DNA from: Streptomyces wuyuanensis
GTDB lineage: Bacteria; Actinomycetota; Actinomycetes; Streptomycetales; Streptomycetaceae
Length of the DNA stretch: 64,000 nt
Assembly (NCBI RefSeq): GCF_900103455.1
Contig: NZ_FNHI01000028.1
Coordinates: 1 to 64,000 of the forward strand
Reading direction: 5' to 3'
Each line of letters begins with the position of its first letter. The stretch's first letter is position 1. Below, piece by piece: positions 51,812-61,195 of this stretch. The notes beneath the pieces are model-generated. The model had not been told where the DNA came from and did not search any database. It saw only the letters and a program-made list of their open reading frames with translations. The position numbers and the translations under genes are program-made.

Positions 51812-53275
51812 ATGTCCGTAGCCGCGCTCAGACGGGCCGCGAGGGAGAGCGTCTCGGGTCTGCCCCGGGCGTTCTGGTGGTTGTGGACCAGCACCCTGGT
51901 CAACCGGCTCGGCGCCTTCGTCGCCACCTACACCGCCCTGTACCTCACGCTGGAGCGCGGCTACTCCGCCTCGTACGCCGGCCTCGTCGCGGCCCTGCAC
52001 GGCCTCGGCGGCGTCGTCTCGTCGCTGGGCGCCGGGGTCATGGCCGACCGGCTGGGGCGGCGGCCCACGCTGCTGCTCGCCCAGACCTCGACCGCCGCCT
52101 CCGTGGCCCTGCTCGGCTTCATGGAGCACCCGGTGGCGATCGCCGCCGTCGCCGGTCTCGTCGGCATGACGAGCAACGCCTCCCGTCCGGCCGTGCAGGC
52201 GATGATGGCGGACATCGTCCGGCCCAAGGACCGGGTGCGGGCCTTCTCCCTCAACTACTGGGCGATCAACCTCGGTTTCGCGATCTCCTCCGCCGGCGCC
52301 GGGCTCGTCGCCGAGTACAGCTACCTCGCCGGCTTCCTCGGCGAGGCCGCGCTCACCCTCGTCTGCGCGGTCGTCGTCTTCGTCAAGCTGCCGGAATCCC
52401 GGCCGGAGCGCACCGCCACGGGGGACCCGGCCGAGCCGGAGATCAGCCTCGGCACCGTGCTGCGCGACGGGCGCTACATGGGGGTGGTCGGGCTGTCCTT
52501 CCTCCTCGCCCTCATCTTCATGCAGAGCTCGGTCGCCCTGCCGGTCGCGATGGGCATGGACGGCTGGTCGCCCTCGGACTACGGCTTCGTCATCGCCCTC
52601 AACGGCGTGCTCATCGTCGCCCTGCAGATCCCGGTCACGCGTCTGATCGAACACCGCGACCCGCAGCGCCTGCTGGTCGTCTCCGCTCTTCTCGCCGGCT
52701 ACGGCTTCGGCCTCACCGCGTTCGCCGGCTCGCTCGGCGTCTACGCGCTGACCGTCGTCGTGTGGACGCTCGCGGAGATCGTCAACTCCCCCACGCAGAT
52801 GGGCCTGGTGGTCAGGCTGTCCCCGGTGCACGGCCGCGGCCGCTACCAGGGGGTCCACACCCTCTCCTGGTCGGCGGCGGCGCTGCTCGCCCCGCTGATG
52901 GCCGGCTACGCCATCGACCACTTCGGCGCCGCCTGGCTGTGGGCGTCGTGCGCGGTCATCGGCACCGTGGCGGCGCTCGGCTACTGGCTGCTGATGCGCG
53001 GGCTGCCGGACGGCCCCGCCGCGTCCGGGGACCAGGCGCCGCCCTCCGCGGTCCCGGTGCAGCCGGCCCCACCTGCCGAGCCCGTGGCGACAGCCGCCGT
53101 ACCCGCCACCTCCGTGCCGACGGCATCCGTACCGGCAGAGCCCTCCTGCGAGGGCGGGACGGGGGCCGAGATCAGGATCGCCACCGGGACCGAGACCATG
53201 GCCGGGGCCGGGCCCGAGGCCGGGACCGGAACCGGCACGGCGGACGCAGCGGCAGTCGGGAAGTCCGCCGTCTGA
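51812..53275 (+). CDS. MFS transporter
   Basis: The 487-residue protein has about eleven to twelve membrane helices in residues ~18-405. The inter-helix motif GVMADRLGRRPTLLLAQ after helix 2 marks the major facilitator superfamily; the drug-exporter (DHA1-like) branch fits. The last ~80 residues are a low-complexity Ala/Thr/Pro/Glu tail of unknown role. GGGGGGA is 8 nt before the ATG at 51812. Substrate unknown. Confidence 0.9.
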   Translation: MSVAALRRAARESVSGLPRAFWWLWTSTLVNRLGAFVATYTALYLTLERGYSASYAGLVAALHGLGGVVSSLGAGVMADRLGRRPTLLLAQTSTAASVALLGFMEHPVAIAAVAGLVGMTSNASRPAVQAMMADIVRPKDRVRAFSLNYWAINLGFAISSAGAGLVAEYSYLAGFLGEAALTLVCAVVVFVKLPESRPERTATGDPAEPEISLGTVLRDGRYMGVVGLSFLLALIFMQSSVALPVAMGMDGWSPSDYGFVIALNGVLIVALQIPVTRLIEHRDPQRLLVVSALLAGYGFGLTAFAGSLGVYALTVVVWTLAEIVNSPTQMGLVVRLSPVHGRGRYQGVHTLSWSAAALLAPLMAGYAIDHFGAAWLWASCAVIGTVAALGYWLLMRGLPDGPAASGDQAPPSAVPVQPAPPAEPVATAAVPATSVPTASVPAEPSCEGGTGAEIRIATGTETMAGAGPEAGTGTGTADAAAVGKSAV

Positions 53276-53448
53276 CGGGCGCGGCGGCGGGCCGGGAGGG
53301 GTTCACCGGGCGGAGGCTCACGGTTCGCGGTCCGACGGGGGACGACCGGAGCCCGCGGAGAATCGGCCGCCCGCCGGATCGCTCCGCCGGCGGATTCAGC
53401 CCACCCGCGGCCCGCGGTGTCAGCCGCTGTGTCACCCCGCCCGCGGAG

Positions 53449-53940
53449 TCAGTCCGCGGCCCGCTGGGTCAGATGCGTGAACGCCTCGAGATTGCGCGTG
53501 GACTCGCCGCGCGCGACCCGCCAGGCGTACTCCTTGCGAATGGCGCCGGCGAAGCCCAGCTCCAGCAGGGAGTTGAACGCGCCGTCCGCGGCCTCCAGCA
53601 CCGTCCCGAGCAGCCGGTCGAGCTCCTCGGAGCCGACCGCCGACAGCGGGAGCCTGCCGACGAGGTAGACGTCACCGAGCCGGTCGACCGCGTAGCTCAC
53701 CCCGTACAGCTTGAGGTTGCGCTCCAGCAGCCAGCGGTGGACACCGGCCTCGTTCTCGTCGGGGTGGCGGATGACGAAGGCGTTGACGGACAGGGTGTGC
53801 CGGCCGACGCGCAGGGAGCAGGTCGTGGCGAGCTTGCGCGTACCGGGGAGGGTGACGACGTAGGAACCGGGCTCCGGGGACTCCCACTCGAGTTCCGCGT
53901 CCTTGAGGTACGCCTCGATGATCTGCCGTGCGTCAGCCAT
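53449..53940 (-). CDS. YbjN-domain protein
   Basis: The 163-residue YbjN/type III chaperone-like fold contains IIEAYLKDAELEWESPEPGSYVVTLPGTRKLATTCSLRVGRHTLSVNAFVIRHPDENEAGVHRWLLERNLKLYGVSYAVD. Its start overlaps the end of mshA by 8 bp, so the two are coupled. The conserved pairing with mshA in actinobacteria suggests a link to mycothiol physiology (inference). Confidence 0.88.
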   Translation of the reverse strand: MADARQIIEAYLKDAELEWESPEPGSYVVTLPGTRKLATTCSLRVGRHTLSVNAFVIRHPDENEAGVHRWLLERNLKLYGVSYAVDRLGDVYLVGRLPLSAVGSEELDRLLGTVLEAADGAFNSLLELGFAGAIRKEYAWRVARGESTRNLEAFTHLTQRAAD

Positions 53941-55276
53941 GGTGGGAGCGTACGCGACGGCGGTGTTCGTGCATCGCGGCCGTGTAGACGTCGGCGGTGG
54001 CCGAGGCCGCCGTGTCCCAGCCGAAGGATCGGGCGTGCGCGGCCGCGGCCGCGCCCATCCGGCTCGTCAGACGCGGATCGTCGACGAAGCGGCGCAGTGC
54101 TCGGGCGTAGTCCGCCGGGTCGTGGCCGGCCACCAGGAAGCCGGTCCTGCCGTCCCGAACGGCCACCGGCAGGCCGCCGACCGCAGCCGCGACGACCGGC
54201 GTGCCGGCCGCCTGCGCCTCTATGGCGACCAGCCCGAACGACTCGCTGTGCGAGGGCATGACCAGCACCGATGCCGCCCGGAACCAGTCCGCGAGCCGGT
54301 CCTGCGCGACCGGTGGCCGGAACTGCACCACATCGGCGATGCCGAGCCGGGCCGCCAGCTTCTGCAGGCCCTCCGGCTTGGCCAGCCCGCTGCCGCTCGG
54401 GCCCCCCACTATCGGTACGACCATGCGGGACCGCAGCGAAGGGTCCTCCTCCAGCAGCAGCGCGACGGCCCGCAGTAGCACGTCCGGGGCCTTCAGCGGC
54501 TGGATGCGGCCGGCGAACAGCGGGATCACGGCGTCCTTCGGCAGACCCAGACGGGCCCTCGCAGCCGAGCGGCCGTCGGCGACCCGGAAGCGGTCGAGGT
54601 TCACGCCGGGGTGGACGACGGCGACCTTCGCGGGGGCGGCGCCGTAGTGGCGGATCAGTTCCCCGGCCTCTTCGGCGGTGTTGGCGATCAGCCGGTCCGC
54701 CGCGTCGACGATCTGGGTCTCGCCGATCACCCGGGCCGCCGGCTCGGGGGTGTCGCCGTCGGCGAGCGCGGCGTTCTTGACCTTGGCCATGGTGTGCATG
54801 GCGTGGACGAGGGGGACGCCCCAGCGTTCGGCGGCCAGCCAGCCGACGTGGCCGGACAGCCAGTAGTGGGAGTGGACGAGGTCGTAGTGGCCGGGCCGGT
54901 GGCCGGCCCACGCCCGCATGACACCGTGTGTGAACGCGCACAGCTGCGCCGGCAGGTCCTCCTTCGCCAGGCCCTCGTACGGACCGGCGTCGACGTGCCG
55001 GACCAGTACGCCCGGCGCCAGTTCGACGGCCTGGGGCAGGCCCCCCGTGGTGGCGCGGGTGAAGATCTCCACCTCCACGCCGATGGCCGCCAGCCGCCTG
55101 GCCAGCTCCACGATGTAGACGTTCATTCCGCCCGCGTCGCCGGTGCCCGGCTGGTGCAGGGGCGAGGTGTGCACGCTGAGCATGGCCACCCGGCGCGGTC
55201 GGCGGTGGTGGCCGGGCAGCCGCAGCCGGGGCGGCACCGCCAGGGTGCCGGCGAGCCGGGACAGGTACTGGCTCAC
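53933..55276 (-). CDS. mshA: D-inositol-3-phosphate glycosyltransferase (mycothiol synthesis)
   Basis: The 447-residue GT4 enzyme has the N-lobe SVHTSPLHQPGTGDAGGMNVYIVELARRLA with the UDP-binding glycine loop, then HSHYWLSGHVG, and the C-lobe VHPGVNLDRF, FAGRIQPLKAPDVLL and the donor site SHSESFGLVAIEAQAAGTPVVAA. It joins UDP-GlcNAc to inositol-3-phosphate, the first step of mycothiol synthesis. The GTG at 55276 has GAGAGGA at about 10 nt. Confidence 0.95.
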   Translation of the reverse strand: MSQYLSRLAGTLAVPPRLRLPGHHRRPRRVAMLSVHTSPLHQPGTGDAGGMNVYIVELARRLAAIGVEVEIFTRATTGGLPQAVELAPGVLVRHVDAGPYEGLAKEDLPAQLCAFTHGVMRAWAGHRPGHYDLVHSHYWLSGHVGWLAAERWGVPLVHAMHTMAKVKNAALADGDTPEPAARVIGETQIVDAADRLIANTAEEAGELIRHYGAAPAKVAVVHPGVNLDRFRVADGRSAARARLGLPKDAVIPLFAGRIQPLKAPDVLLRAVALLLEEDPSLRSRMVVPIVGGPSGSGLAKPEGLQKLAARLGIADVVQFRPPVAQDRLADWFRAASVLVMPSHSESFGLVAIEAQAAGTPVVAAAVGGLPVAVRDGRTGFLVAGHDPADYARALRRFVDDPRLTSRMGAAAAAHARSFGWDTAASATADVYTAAMHEHRRRVRSHHG

Positions 55277-55530
55277 GGGGACGGTCCTCTCGGCTCTGGT
55301 GCACGGGCATGACGAACAGAGGACAACCAGGGCCCTCCAAAGCCGCTCAACAGTGGAACCATCTCGTTCATTTCCTGTCCCCCTCCCCCTTTGCCCAATC
55401 GTTGCCAAGGGCGGGCCGGTGATCCCGAGGGATGCGAGAGCCTGCGCGCCGGTGGCCCGCCGCGCTGCGGGAGGGCCTGCGGCCGGTGGGCCCGCGACGC
55501 TCCCTTTTCCTCCGGTTTACCCTCGTGTGC

Positions 55531-56358
55531 ATGCCGCCGCGCCCCGTCACGCCCTCCTCCCGCCCCGTGGGCACGGTGACCCGCGGCACCACCAATCCGA
55601 ACCGGCTGCGCCGCATGGACCGCTGGATCGCCGCGGTGCACGGCCCGGCGCTGCGCCGCTCGACGGTCGCGCCCGTCGCGGTCGACCTGGGCTACGGGGC
55701 CGCCCCCTGGACCGCGGTGGAACTGCTGCAGCGACTGCGCGCCGCCGAGCCCCGTACCCGGGTCGTGGGTGTCGAGATCGAGCCGGCCCGGGTGGAGGCG
55801 GCCCGTCCGTACGCGCGGGACGGTCTGAGCTTCGTGCACGGCGGCTTCGAGGTCCCGCTGCCCGGTCCGGTCAACCCACTCGTCATCAGGGCGGCGAACG
55901 TACTGCGCCAGTACGACGAGGATCAGGTCGCCGAGGTGTGGCAGCGGCTGTGCGCCCGTCTCGCCCCCGGCGGCCTCCTGGTGGAAGGGACCTGCGACGA
56001 GATCGGCCGGCGGCACGTGTGGGTGGCGCTCGGGCCCGAGGGCCCCAGGTCCGTCACCTTCGCCACCCGTCTCGGCTCGCTGGACCGGCCTTCCGACCTG
56101 GCCGAACGGCTGCCCAAGGCGCTGATCCACCGCAATGTGCCGGGCGAGCCGGTCCACGCGTTCCTGCGGGACTTCGACCGGGCGTGGGCTGCCGCGGCAC
56201 CTTACGCGTCGCTCGGTGCACGGCAGCGCTGGATCAGGGCGGTGCGCCTGCTGGCCGCGGACTGGCCGCTGACGGACGTCCGTACGGACGGGCGGCGGCG
56301 GTGGCGGCAGGGCGAAGTGACCGTCAAGTGGTCGGCGCTGGCGCCCGGTTCCGTCTGA
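55531..56358 (+). CDS. Class I SAM-dependent methyltransferase
   Basis: The 275-residue protein starts MPPRPVTPSSRPVGTVTRGTTNPNRLRRMDRW. Motif I is VAVDLGYGAAPWTAVEL (~50-66), followed by VVGVEIEPARVEAARPYA and LAPGGLLVEGTCDE. Substrate unknown; conserved next to mshA in streptomycetes (from memory). TACCCT (55518-55523) is 7 nt before the ATG, a leaderless pattern that supports this start over the one at 55432. Confidence 0.82.
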   Translation: MPPRPVTPSSRPVGTVTRGTTNPNRLRRMDRWIAAVHGPALRRSTVAPVAVDLGYGAAPWTAVELLQRLRAAEPRTRVVGVEIEPARVEAARPYARDGLSFVHGGFEVPLPGPVNPLVIRAANVLRQYDEDQVAEVWQRLCARLAPGGLLVEGTCDEIGRRHVWVALGPEGPRSVTFATRLGSLDRPSDLAERLPKALIHRNVPGEPVHAFLRDFDRAWAAAAPYASLGARQRWIRAVRLLAADWPLTDVRTDGRRRWRQGEVTVKWSALAPGSV

Positions 56359-56805
56359 CGGGTGCCGCCGACGCCCGGGCGGGGCACGTCCCGCTGACGG
56401 ACCGCTCCCGACAGGTTGCGGCCGGCGGGGGGGCTTCTCCGGGGCGGGGATCGGCGGAGGGGGATCGGCCGGCATGGTGCTACCTCTCCGGAGCGGGGCG
56501 CGGGGGCGCACGCGCCGGGCGCGCAGGAGGCCACCCGGAACACCGCGGCCGGAACGGGGAACGCAGCCCGGGGTTCGTTCGTCGGAGGGGTGGAAGTGAT
56601 CTACGGCTGGTCCATCCGCGGGAACAGGGGGGTGCGTGAAGGGTGACGGACCCGACTGCGGACGGGTGACAGAAGTGACCGGGGCGGACTTGCTCTGTCG
56701 CTTTGACGCGGGCCATGGCACCATCGCGTCGAAAGCCGTAAGTTACTGACGGTAAATCATATTTAGAGAGCCGAGAGTCGTCTGGCGTTGTCCGGAGGGG
56801 GACTT
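56359..56805. other. Upstream region of the NlpC/P60 gene (447 bp)
   Basis: No gene is supported. The last 60 bp turn AT-rich (TAAATCATATTTAGAG, 56753-56768), the likely promoter zone of the peptidase gene. TTGACG at 56703-56708 has no well-spaced -10. Streptomyces wall-hydrolase genes often carry a ydaO (c-di-AMP) riboswitch, but I could not find its conserved blocks here. Confidence 0.35.
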
Positions 56806-57849
56806 GTGAACCGACGCCGTTGTGCCGCCGCCGCCATCACGGTGGTGAGCGCCGTGACGCTGCTGGCCGCGCCGGGCCAGGCTTTCGCCGTGCCCCAACC
56901 GCCCGAACCTCCCAGGAAGAGCCTCGAAGAGGTGCGCAAGGAGCTCGACGAGCTCTACCGCAAGGCCGCTTCGGCCACGGACGCGTACAACCTGGCCGAG
57001 GAGCAGGCCGACCGCCAGTCGGCCCAGATCGTGAAGCTGGCCCAGGAGATCGCCAAGGGGCAGGCCAGGATCGACGACCTCAAGGACCGGGCCGGCGCCA
57101 CGGCCCGCGCCCAGTACCGGGGCGGCGGACTGCCGCCGGAGGCGCAGTTCGTCCTCACCGACGACCCGCAGCTCTTCCTCGACGCCGCCGGACGCATCAA
57201 GGCGGGCGGCAAGGCGACGAAGGACCTCCTCGGCGAACTGAACCGGACCCAGGCCGACTTGCAGGCGTACAGCAAGCAGGCCAGCACCCAGTGGGCGCTG
57301 CTGGAGGCGAACCGGGTCAAGAAGGAAAAGCACAAGAAGGAGATCAACAAGCAGATCGCCGCGGCCCGGACGATAGAGGCACAGCTCCAGAAGGAAGAGC
57401 TGGCGCGACTGCAGAAGCTGGAGCAGGAAGCCGCGTACCGGGCCCAGACGGCCTGGCTGGACTCCGGCGTCCTCGAGGAGGTCAACGGCCGGGCGAGCGA
57501 TCAGGGCAAGGCCGCCGTCGCGTTCGCCACCAAGCAGATCGGCAAGCCCTACGTATGGGGTGCGGAGGGGCCGGGTTCCTACGACTGCTCCGGACTCACC
57601 TCACAGGCCTGGGCGGCCGCCGGGCGCGGCATTCCGCGCACCTCGCAGGAGCAGTGGCGGCTGCTGCCGCGCGTCGACATCAAGGACATGCGCCCCGGCG
57701 ACCTGATCATCTACCACGCCGACGCCAGCCATGTGGGGATGTACGTGGGCGACGGCGCGATCGTCCACGCACCCCGCCCCGGGCGGAACGTGACGCTCGC
57801 CGGCGCGGGCTCGATGGCGATCCTCGGGGTCGTCCGTCCGGACAAGTGA
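56806..57849 (+). CDS. Secreted NlpC/P60 peptidoglycan endopeptidase with coiled coil
   Basis: In this 347-residue protein a signal peptide (CAAAAITVVSAVTLLAAPGQAFA, ~5-27) precedes a long coiled coil (~37-225, KSLEEVRKELDELYRKA, then ANRVKKEKHKKEINKQIAAAR). The C-terminal NlpC/P60 domain is AVAFATKQIGKPYVWGAEGPGSYDCSGLTSQAW (catalytic Cys ~260), SHVGMYVGDG (His ~308) and IVHAPRPG. This is the RipA/PcsB-like layout of hydrolases for cell separation. GGAGGGGG precedes the GTG at 56806 by about 5 nt. Confidence 0.93.
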   Translation: MNRRRCAAAAITVVSAVTLLAAPGQAFAVPQPPEPPRKSLEEVRKELDELYRKAASATDAYNLAEEQADRQSAQIVKLAQEIAKGQARIDDLKDRAGATARAQYRGGGLPPEAQFVLTDDPQLFLDAAGRIKAGGKATKDLLGELNRTQADLQAYSKQASTQWALLEANRVKKEKHKKEINKQIAAARTIEAQLQKEELARLQKLEQEAAYRAQTAWLDSGVLEEVNGRASDQGKAAVAFATKQIGKPYVWGAEGPGSYDCSGLTSQAWAAAGRGIPRTSQEQWRLLPRVDIKDMRPGDLIIYHADASHVGMYVGDGAIVHAPRPGRNVTLAGAGSMAILGVVRPDK

Positions 57850-57874
57850 GCGAAACCACAACAAGAAGGACGGA

Positions 57875-57913
57875 GTGAGCCGGGTCACGCGGGAGTTGCG
57901 TGACCCGGCTCAC
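57875..57913 (+). terminator. NlpC/P60 gene terminator
   Basis: A perfect 16-bp stem (57875-57890 with 57898-57913) with a 7-nt loop lies 25 nt past the stop. Confidence 0.85.
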
Positions 57914-58094
57914 CTGCGCCGCGTGACGTTCGTCATCAGCCGGGGAGCAACTACGCCCTGATGCGCGGCATATGCCAACCACTCTTCCCGGAACGCCATT
58001 CCCCCGCACCCCCCGCTACCGCTATGGTCCCGGTCTGGTGGGACGTCGTTCGTCGCCCCACCGCGCCCTCGGGGGGAGGGAAGGAAACACACCG

Positions 58095-59396
58095 ATGTCC
58101 GTACCCGTTCCGCGCCAGCGGACCGGCTCAGCAGTCACCGTAGGCCCCATCGCCGCAGCGCCCGCCACCGCAGGTCCCATCGCCGCCGACCCCGTCTCGG
58201 AGTCCGCGGGCGGCGGCGACCTGATGCTCCTCGTCATCGAGGACGACCCGGCGGGCACCTTCACCGTCCCCGAGCTGCTGGGCGCCGCCGGTACGCGCGT
58301 CCGTATCCGCACGGCCCGCAACCTCACCGAGGCCGAGCGGCTCCTCACGGACGACATCCACTGCATCCTCGTCGACCTCGCGCTGCCGGGCTCCGCCCGC
58401 GACCGCGCCGAGGGCGACGAGCTCGCCGTGCTGCGCCACGTCCTGCGGATCGCGCCGAAGCACGCCGTGCTGGCGCTGACCGCGGACGCCGACTCCGAGC
58501 GCGCGGCCGAGGCCGTACGGGTCGGGGCACAGGACTTCCTGCACCGGGACGAGCTGGACGGACGGGTCCTCAGCCGGGCCATCCGCTACGCCGTCGAGCG
58601 CAAGCGCGCCGACAGCGCCCAGGTGAAGCTGGCCGAGTCGCGACTGCGGGCGCAGGAGAACGCCCGACTCGAGCGCGGGCTGCTGCCCACGCCCCTGCTC
58701 CAGGGCAGCGACCTGCGGTTCGCGGCCCGCTACCGCCCCGGACGCTCACGCGCCCTCCTCGGCGGTGACTTCTACGACACGGTCCGCACCCCGGACGGCA
58801 CGGTCCACGCGATGATCGGCGACGTCTGCGGGCACGGCCCCGACGAGGCCGCCCTCGGCGTGGAGCTGCGCATCGCCTGGCGGGCGCTGACGTTCGCCGG
58901 GATGTGCGGCGACGAGCTGCTCTCGACGCTCCAGCAGGTACTGGAACACGAGCGCGAGAGCGACGAGATCTTCGCGACCCTCTGCACGGTCGACATCGCA
59001 CCGGACGGCCGGCGGGCCGGCCTGTGCCTGGCCGGGCATCCCTCCCCGCTCATCGTCCGCAAGGGCCGGCCCGCGCGGCTGCTCCCGTACGAGAACGGGG
59101 GGCCGGCCCTGGGCCTGCTGCCGCGTGCCCGCTGGCCCCGCCGTCAGGTGGAGCTGGGCGCCGCGTGGAGCCTGATGATGTACACGGACGGCCTGATCGA
59201 GGGCCGGACCGGAGCGGGCGGGGACCGGCTGGGCCAGGACGGCATGGTGGACATGGTCAACCGCCAGCTCGCGGCCGGGCTCGGCGGCGAGGCGCTGCTG
59301 GAGGCCGCGGTGGCAGAGGTGCGCGAGCTGAACGGCGGCGATCTGACCGACGACGTGGCCGTGCTGCTGCTGGACCGCGACCGGCCGCACGGCTGA
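58095..59396 (+). CDS. Receiver-domain / SpoIIE-type PP2C phosphatase
   Basis: In this 433-residue protein an Ala/Pro-rich N-terminus precedes a receiver (DLMLLVIEDDPAG, CILVDLALPGS with the phospho-acceptor Asp ~95, VLALTADADS, FLHRDE; ~42-165). A short helical linker leads to an RsbU-type phosphatase (LLGGDFYDTVRTPDG, MIGDVCGHGPDEAA, LAGHPSPLIV, MMYTDGLIEGR, DLTDDVAVLLL). All metal Asp/Gly motifs are intact. It should dephosphorylate an anti-anti-sigma factor when its receiver is phosphorylated. No kinase, anti-sigma or STAS gene adjoins, so its circuit is elsewhere. Confidence 0.93.
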   Translation: MSVPVPRQRTGSAVTVGPIAAAPATAGPIAADPVSESAGGGDLMLLVIEDDPAGTFTVPELLGAAGTRVRIRTARNLTEAERLLTDDIHCILVDLALPGSARDRAEGDELAVLRHVLRIAPKHAVLALTADADSERAAEAVRVGAQDFLHRDELDGRVLSRAIRYAVERKRADSAQVKLAESRLRAQENARLERGLLPTPLLQGSDLRFAARYRPGRSRALLGGDFYDTVRTPDGTVHAMIGDVCGHGPDEAALGVELRIAWRALTFAGMCGDELLSTLQQVLEHERESDEIFATLCTVDIAPDGRRAGLCLAGHPSPLIVRKGRPARLLPYENGGPALGLLPRARWPRRQVELGAAWSLMMYTDGLIEGRTGAGGDRLGQDGMVDMVNRQLAAGLGGEALLEAAVAEVRELNGGDLTDDVAVLLLDRDRPHG

Positions 59397-59463
59397 GGCC
59401 CGGCGGGGGCCGGGCCTCTGGGTGCCTGCCTCGGATCCTCCGAGTGCCTGCGTGCTCGCTGGT

Positions 59464-59517
59464 GATCGGTGCTCCGCGCGTGGTCGGTGCTCCGCGCGTG
59501 GTCGGTGCTGCGCGTGC
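59464..59517. repeat. 18-bp tandem repeat, three copies
   Basis: The unit GTCGGTGCTCCGCGCGTG is repeated directly (first copy begins ATCGG, third diverges at its end). It lies in the 159-bp gap between convergent genes. Confidence 0.85.
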
Positions 59518-59555
59518 CGTGGGCGCCTTCGGGGCACCGCGGACGCGCCGCCGTC

Positions 59556-59888
59556 CTACCGTCCGCCGTTGTAGGGCCCGTACGGCCCGTCGCTGCTGGA
59601 TCCGCCGCGCCGGCCGCCACCCGACACCTGCTGGAGCGCGGGGCGGACGTCGACCAGGAAGACGATCGTCGCGATCAGCCCGGCGATCTGCAGGAACAGC
59701 ATCGGTACGAACAGGTTCACGGCGACCGTGACACCGAGCAGAATCAGCCAGAACATCTTCGACTGCTTGTCGGCCGCACGGTACGCGTCCTCGCGGGCGA
59801 AGGCGGCGAAACCCAGCGCGACCAGGGCGAGGATGAGCATGGCCAGATTGAGCAGCCAGAGAATCGTGCCGAATCCCTCGAGCAACAT
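59556..59888 (-). CDS. DUF2516-family membrane protein
   Basis: The 110-residue protein has about three membrane helices (ILWLLNLAMLILALVALGFAAFA, MFWLILLGVTVAVNLFVPMLFLQIAGLIATIVFLVDV) around a short basic loop, then a Gly/Ser/Tyr-rich tail. The family is actinobacterial and uncharacterised. AGGCGG is 8 nt before the ATG at 59888. It lies downstream of the HbhA-like gene beyond a hairpin. Confidence 0.85.
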   Translation of the reverse strand: MLLEGFGTILWLLNLAMLILALVALGFAAFAREDAYRAADKQSKMFWLILLGVTVAVNLFVPMLFLQIAGLIATIVFLVDVRPALQQVSGGGRRGGSSSDGPYGPYNGGR

Positions 59889-59962
59889 GCTGTGCACCGC
59901 CTAGTGGGTTGAAACGCGTCACGACCACGGTACGGCCAGGACAAGGCCAACGTACCCGCACA

Positions 59963-59996
59963 ACGGGCCGGGAACCCCGAAAGGTGCCCGGCCCGT
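59963..59996 (-). terminator. Terminator of the HbhA-like gene
   Basis: A perfect 10-bp stem (59963-59972 with 59987-59996) lies about 50 nt past the stop of the HbhA-like gene on the minus strand. Confidence 0.65.
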
Positions 59997-60044
59997 GGAC
60001 GTGCGCCCCGGAACGCCGCCGCGAGGCCGCGCGGGGCGGTACCG

Positions 60045-60695
60045 CTACTTCCCGGCCTGCGGGCTGGTGGACTTCTTCGCCACGGGCTTGCGCGGCGCGG
60101 GCTTGCGGGCGGCCGGCGGCGCCGGCTTCCTCTCCTCCGCCTTGGCCGCCGGCTTGGCCGCGGGCTTCGGGGCGGCCTGGGTCTTCGCCGCACCGTTCGT
60201 GGCCTTCGGCGCCTCGGCCTTGGGCGCGGGCTTCGGCTCCGCCTTGGGCTCGACGGCGATCGCGATCTCGGTGATCTCCTCCGCGGCCTCGCCGCGCCAC
60301 GACTTCACGGCCTGCTCACCGTGCTCGGCGACCTTCTCGTAGGTCTCGCGGGCCCGGACCGCGTACTCAGCGGCCACGCCCACGCTGCGCAGGGCCAGGT
60401 CCTGCGCGTTCTCGCCGATCTTCTTCAGGTCGGTGTCCAGGCTCCCGAGCACCTCGGTCACCTTGGCCTGCACGGTGGCCTGGGCCTCGCGGGCCTGAGC
60501 CACCACCTTCGCCTGCACGGCCTTCGGGTCGGTCTCCCGTACGGACTCGATACGGGCGGGCGCCTCGGCGCGCAGCTGCTCGATCAGCGCGGGCACCTTC
60601 TTCGCCTGCTGCACGGCGAGGTCGGCCGTGCCGGCGGCGAAGTAGAGGGGGGTGGGGTCGGTGAGGGTCTTGCGCAGGTCATCGGTGATGGCCAT
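60045..60695 (-). CDS. Heparin-binding haemagglutinin (HbhA)-like coiled-coil protein
   Basis: In this 216-residue protein an N-terminal helical coiled coil (MAITDDLRKTLTDPTPLYFAAGTADLAVQQAKKVP, ~1-140) precedes a Lys/Ala/Pro-rich tail (KPAPKAEAPKATNGAAK, KPAAKPAAKAEERKPAPPAARKPAPRKPVAKK) of histone H1-like composition. Mycobacterial HbhA uses such a tail to bind polyanions. In a saprophyte, nucleic-acid, wall-polymer or membrane binding is more likely. GGGAGGA is 8 nt before the ATG at 60695. Confidence 0.85.
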   Translation of the reverse strand: MAITDDLRKTLTDPTPLYFAAGTADLAVQQAKKVPALIEQLRAEAPARIESVRETDPKAVQAKVVAQAREAQATVQAKVTEVLGSLDTDLKKIGENAQDLALRSVGVAAEYAVRARETYEKVAEHGEQAVKSWRGEAAEEITEIAIAVEPKAEPKPAPKAEAPKATNGAAKTQAAPKPAAKPAAKAEERKPAPPAARKPAPRKPVAKKSTSPQAGK

Positions 60696-60729
60696 GACTG
60701 TGGTCCTCCCGGATCGCAGATTCGTCGGT

Positions 60730-61164
60730 TCAGACTTCGGGTGATGAGGGTTGGTCGGCACCACTTCCTGCGGCCGTACGGGGGCCGTCCTCAGAGGTGT
60801 CCTTATCCGTATCGGCGGCGAAGCCGTTCTCCTTGCGGAACGATTCGTAGATCTGCAGCAGTACCTGCTTCTGCCGCTCGTTGATCGAGGGATCGGCGAG
60901 GATGACGGCCCGCGTCTCCAGCTCGTCCCGCTCGCGCTCGTCGAGGATCCCGGCCCGGACGTACAGCGTCTCGGCGGAGATCCGCAGCGCCTTGGCGACC
61001 TGCTGCAGCACGTCGGCGCTCGGCTTGCGCAGCCCGCGCTCGATCTGGCTCAGGTACGGATTGGACACCCCGGCGGCGTCGGCGAGCTGCCGCAGCGACA
61101 GCTGCGCGTTGCGCCGCTGCTCGCGGAGATAGTCACCGAGACTGCCGACGTTGAGGGATGCCAT
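60730..61164 (-). CDS. XRE-family transcriptional regulator
   Basis: The 144-residue protein has helix-turn-helix LSLRQLADAAGVSNPYLSQIERGLRKPSADVLQQVAKAL (~22-60), then a helical C-terminal part (ERERDELETRAVILADPSINERQKQVLLQIYESF) and a disordered acidic end. It lies 34 bp upstream of the HbhA-like gene on the same strand and probably forms an operon with it. A near-perfect palindrome precedes its start, which suggests autoregulation. Confidence 0.92.
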   Translation of the reverse strand: MASLNVGSLGDYLREQRRNAQLSLRQLADAAGVSNPYLSQIERGLRKPSADVLQQVAKALRISAETLYVRAGILDERERDELETRAVILADPSINERQKQVLLQIYESFRKENGFAADTDKDTSEDGPRTAAGSGADQPSSPEV

Positions 61165-61195
61165 GGTGTCGATGGTGCTGCATCGTTGCTAACAA

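Noticed and set aside
56359..56805. ydaO (c-di-AMP) riboswitch before the NlpC/P60 gene
   Set aside because: Known upstream of similar genes in Streptomyces, but I could not locate its conserved blocks. A covariance search with RF00379 would settle it.
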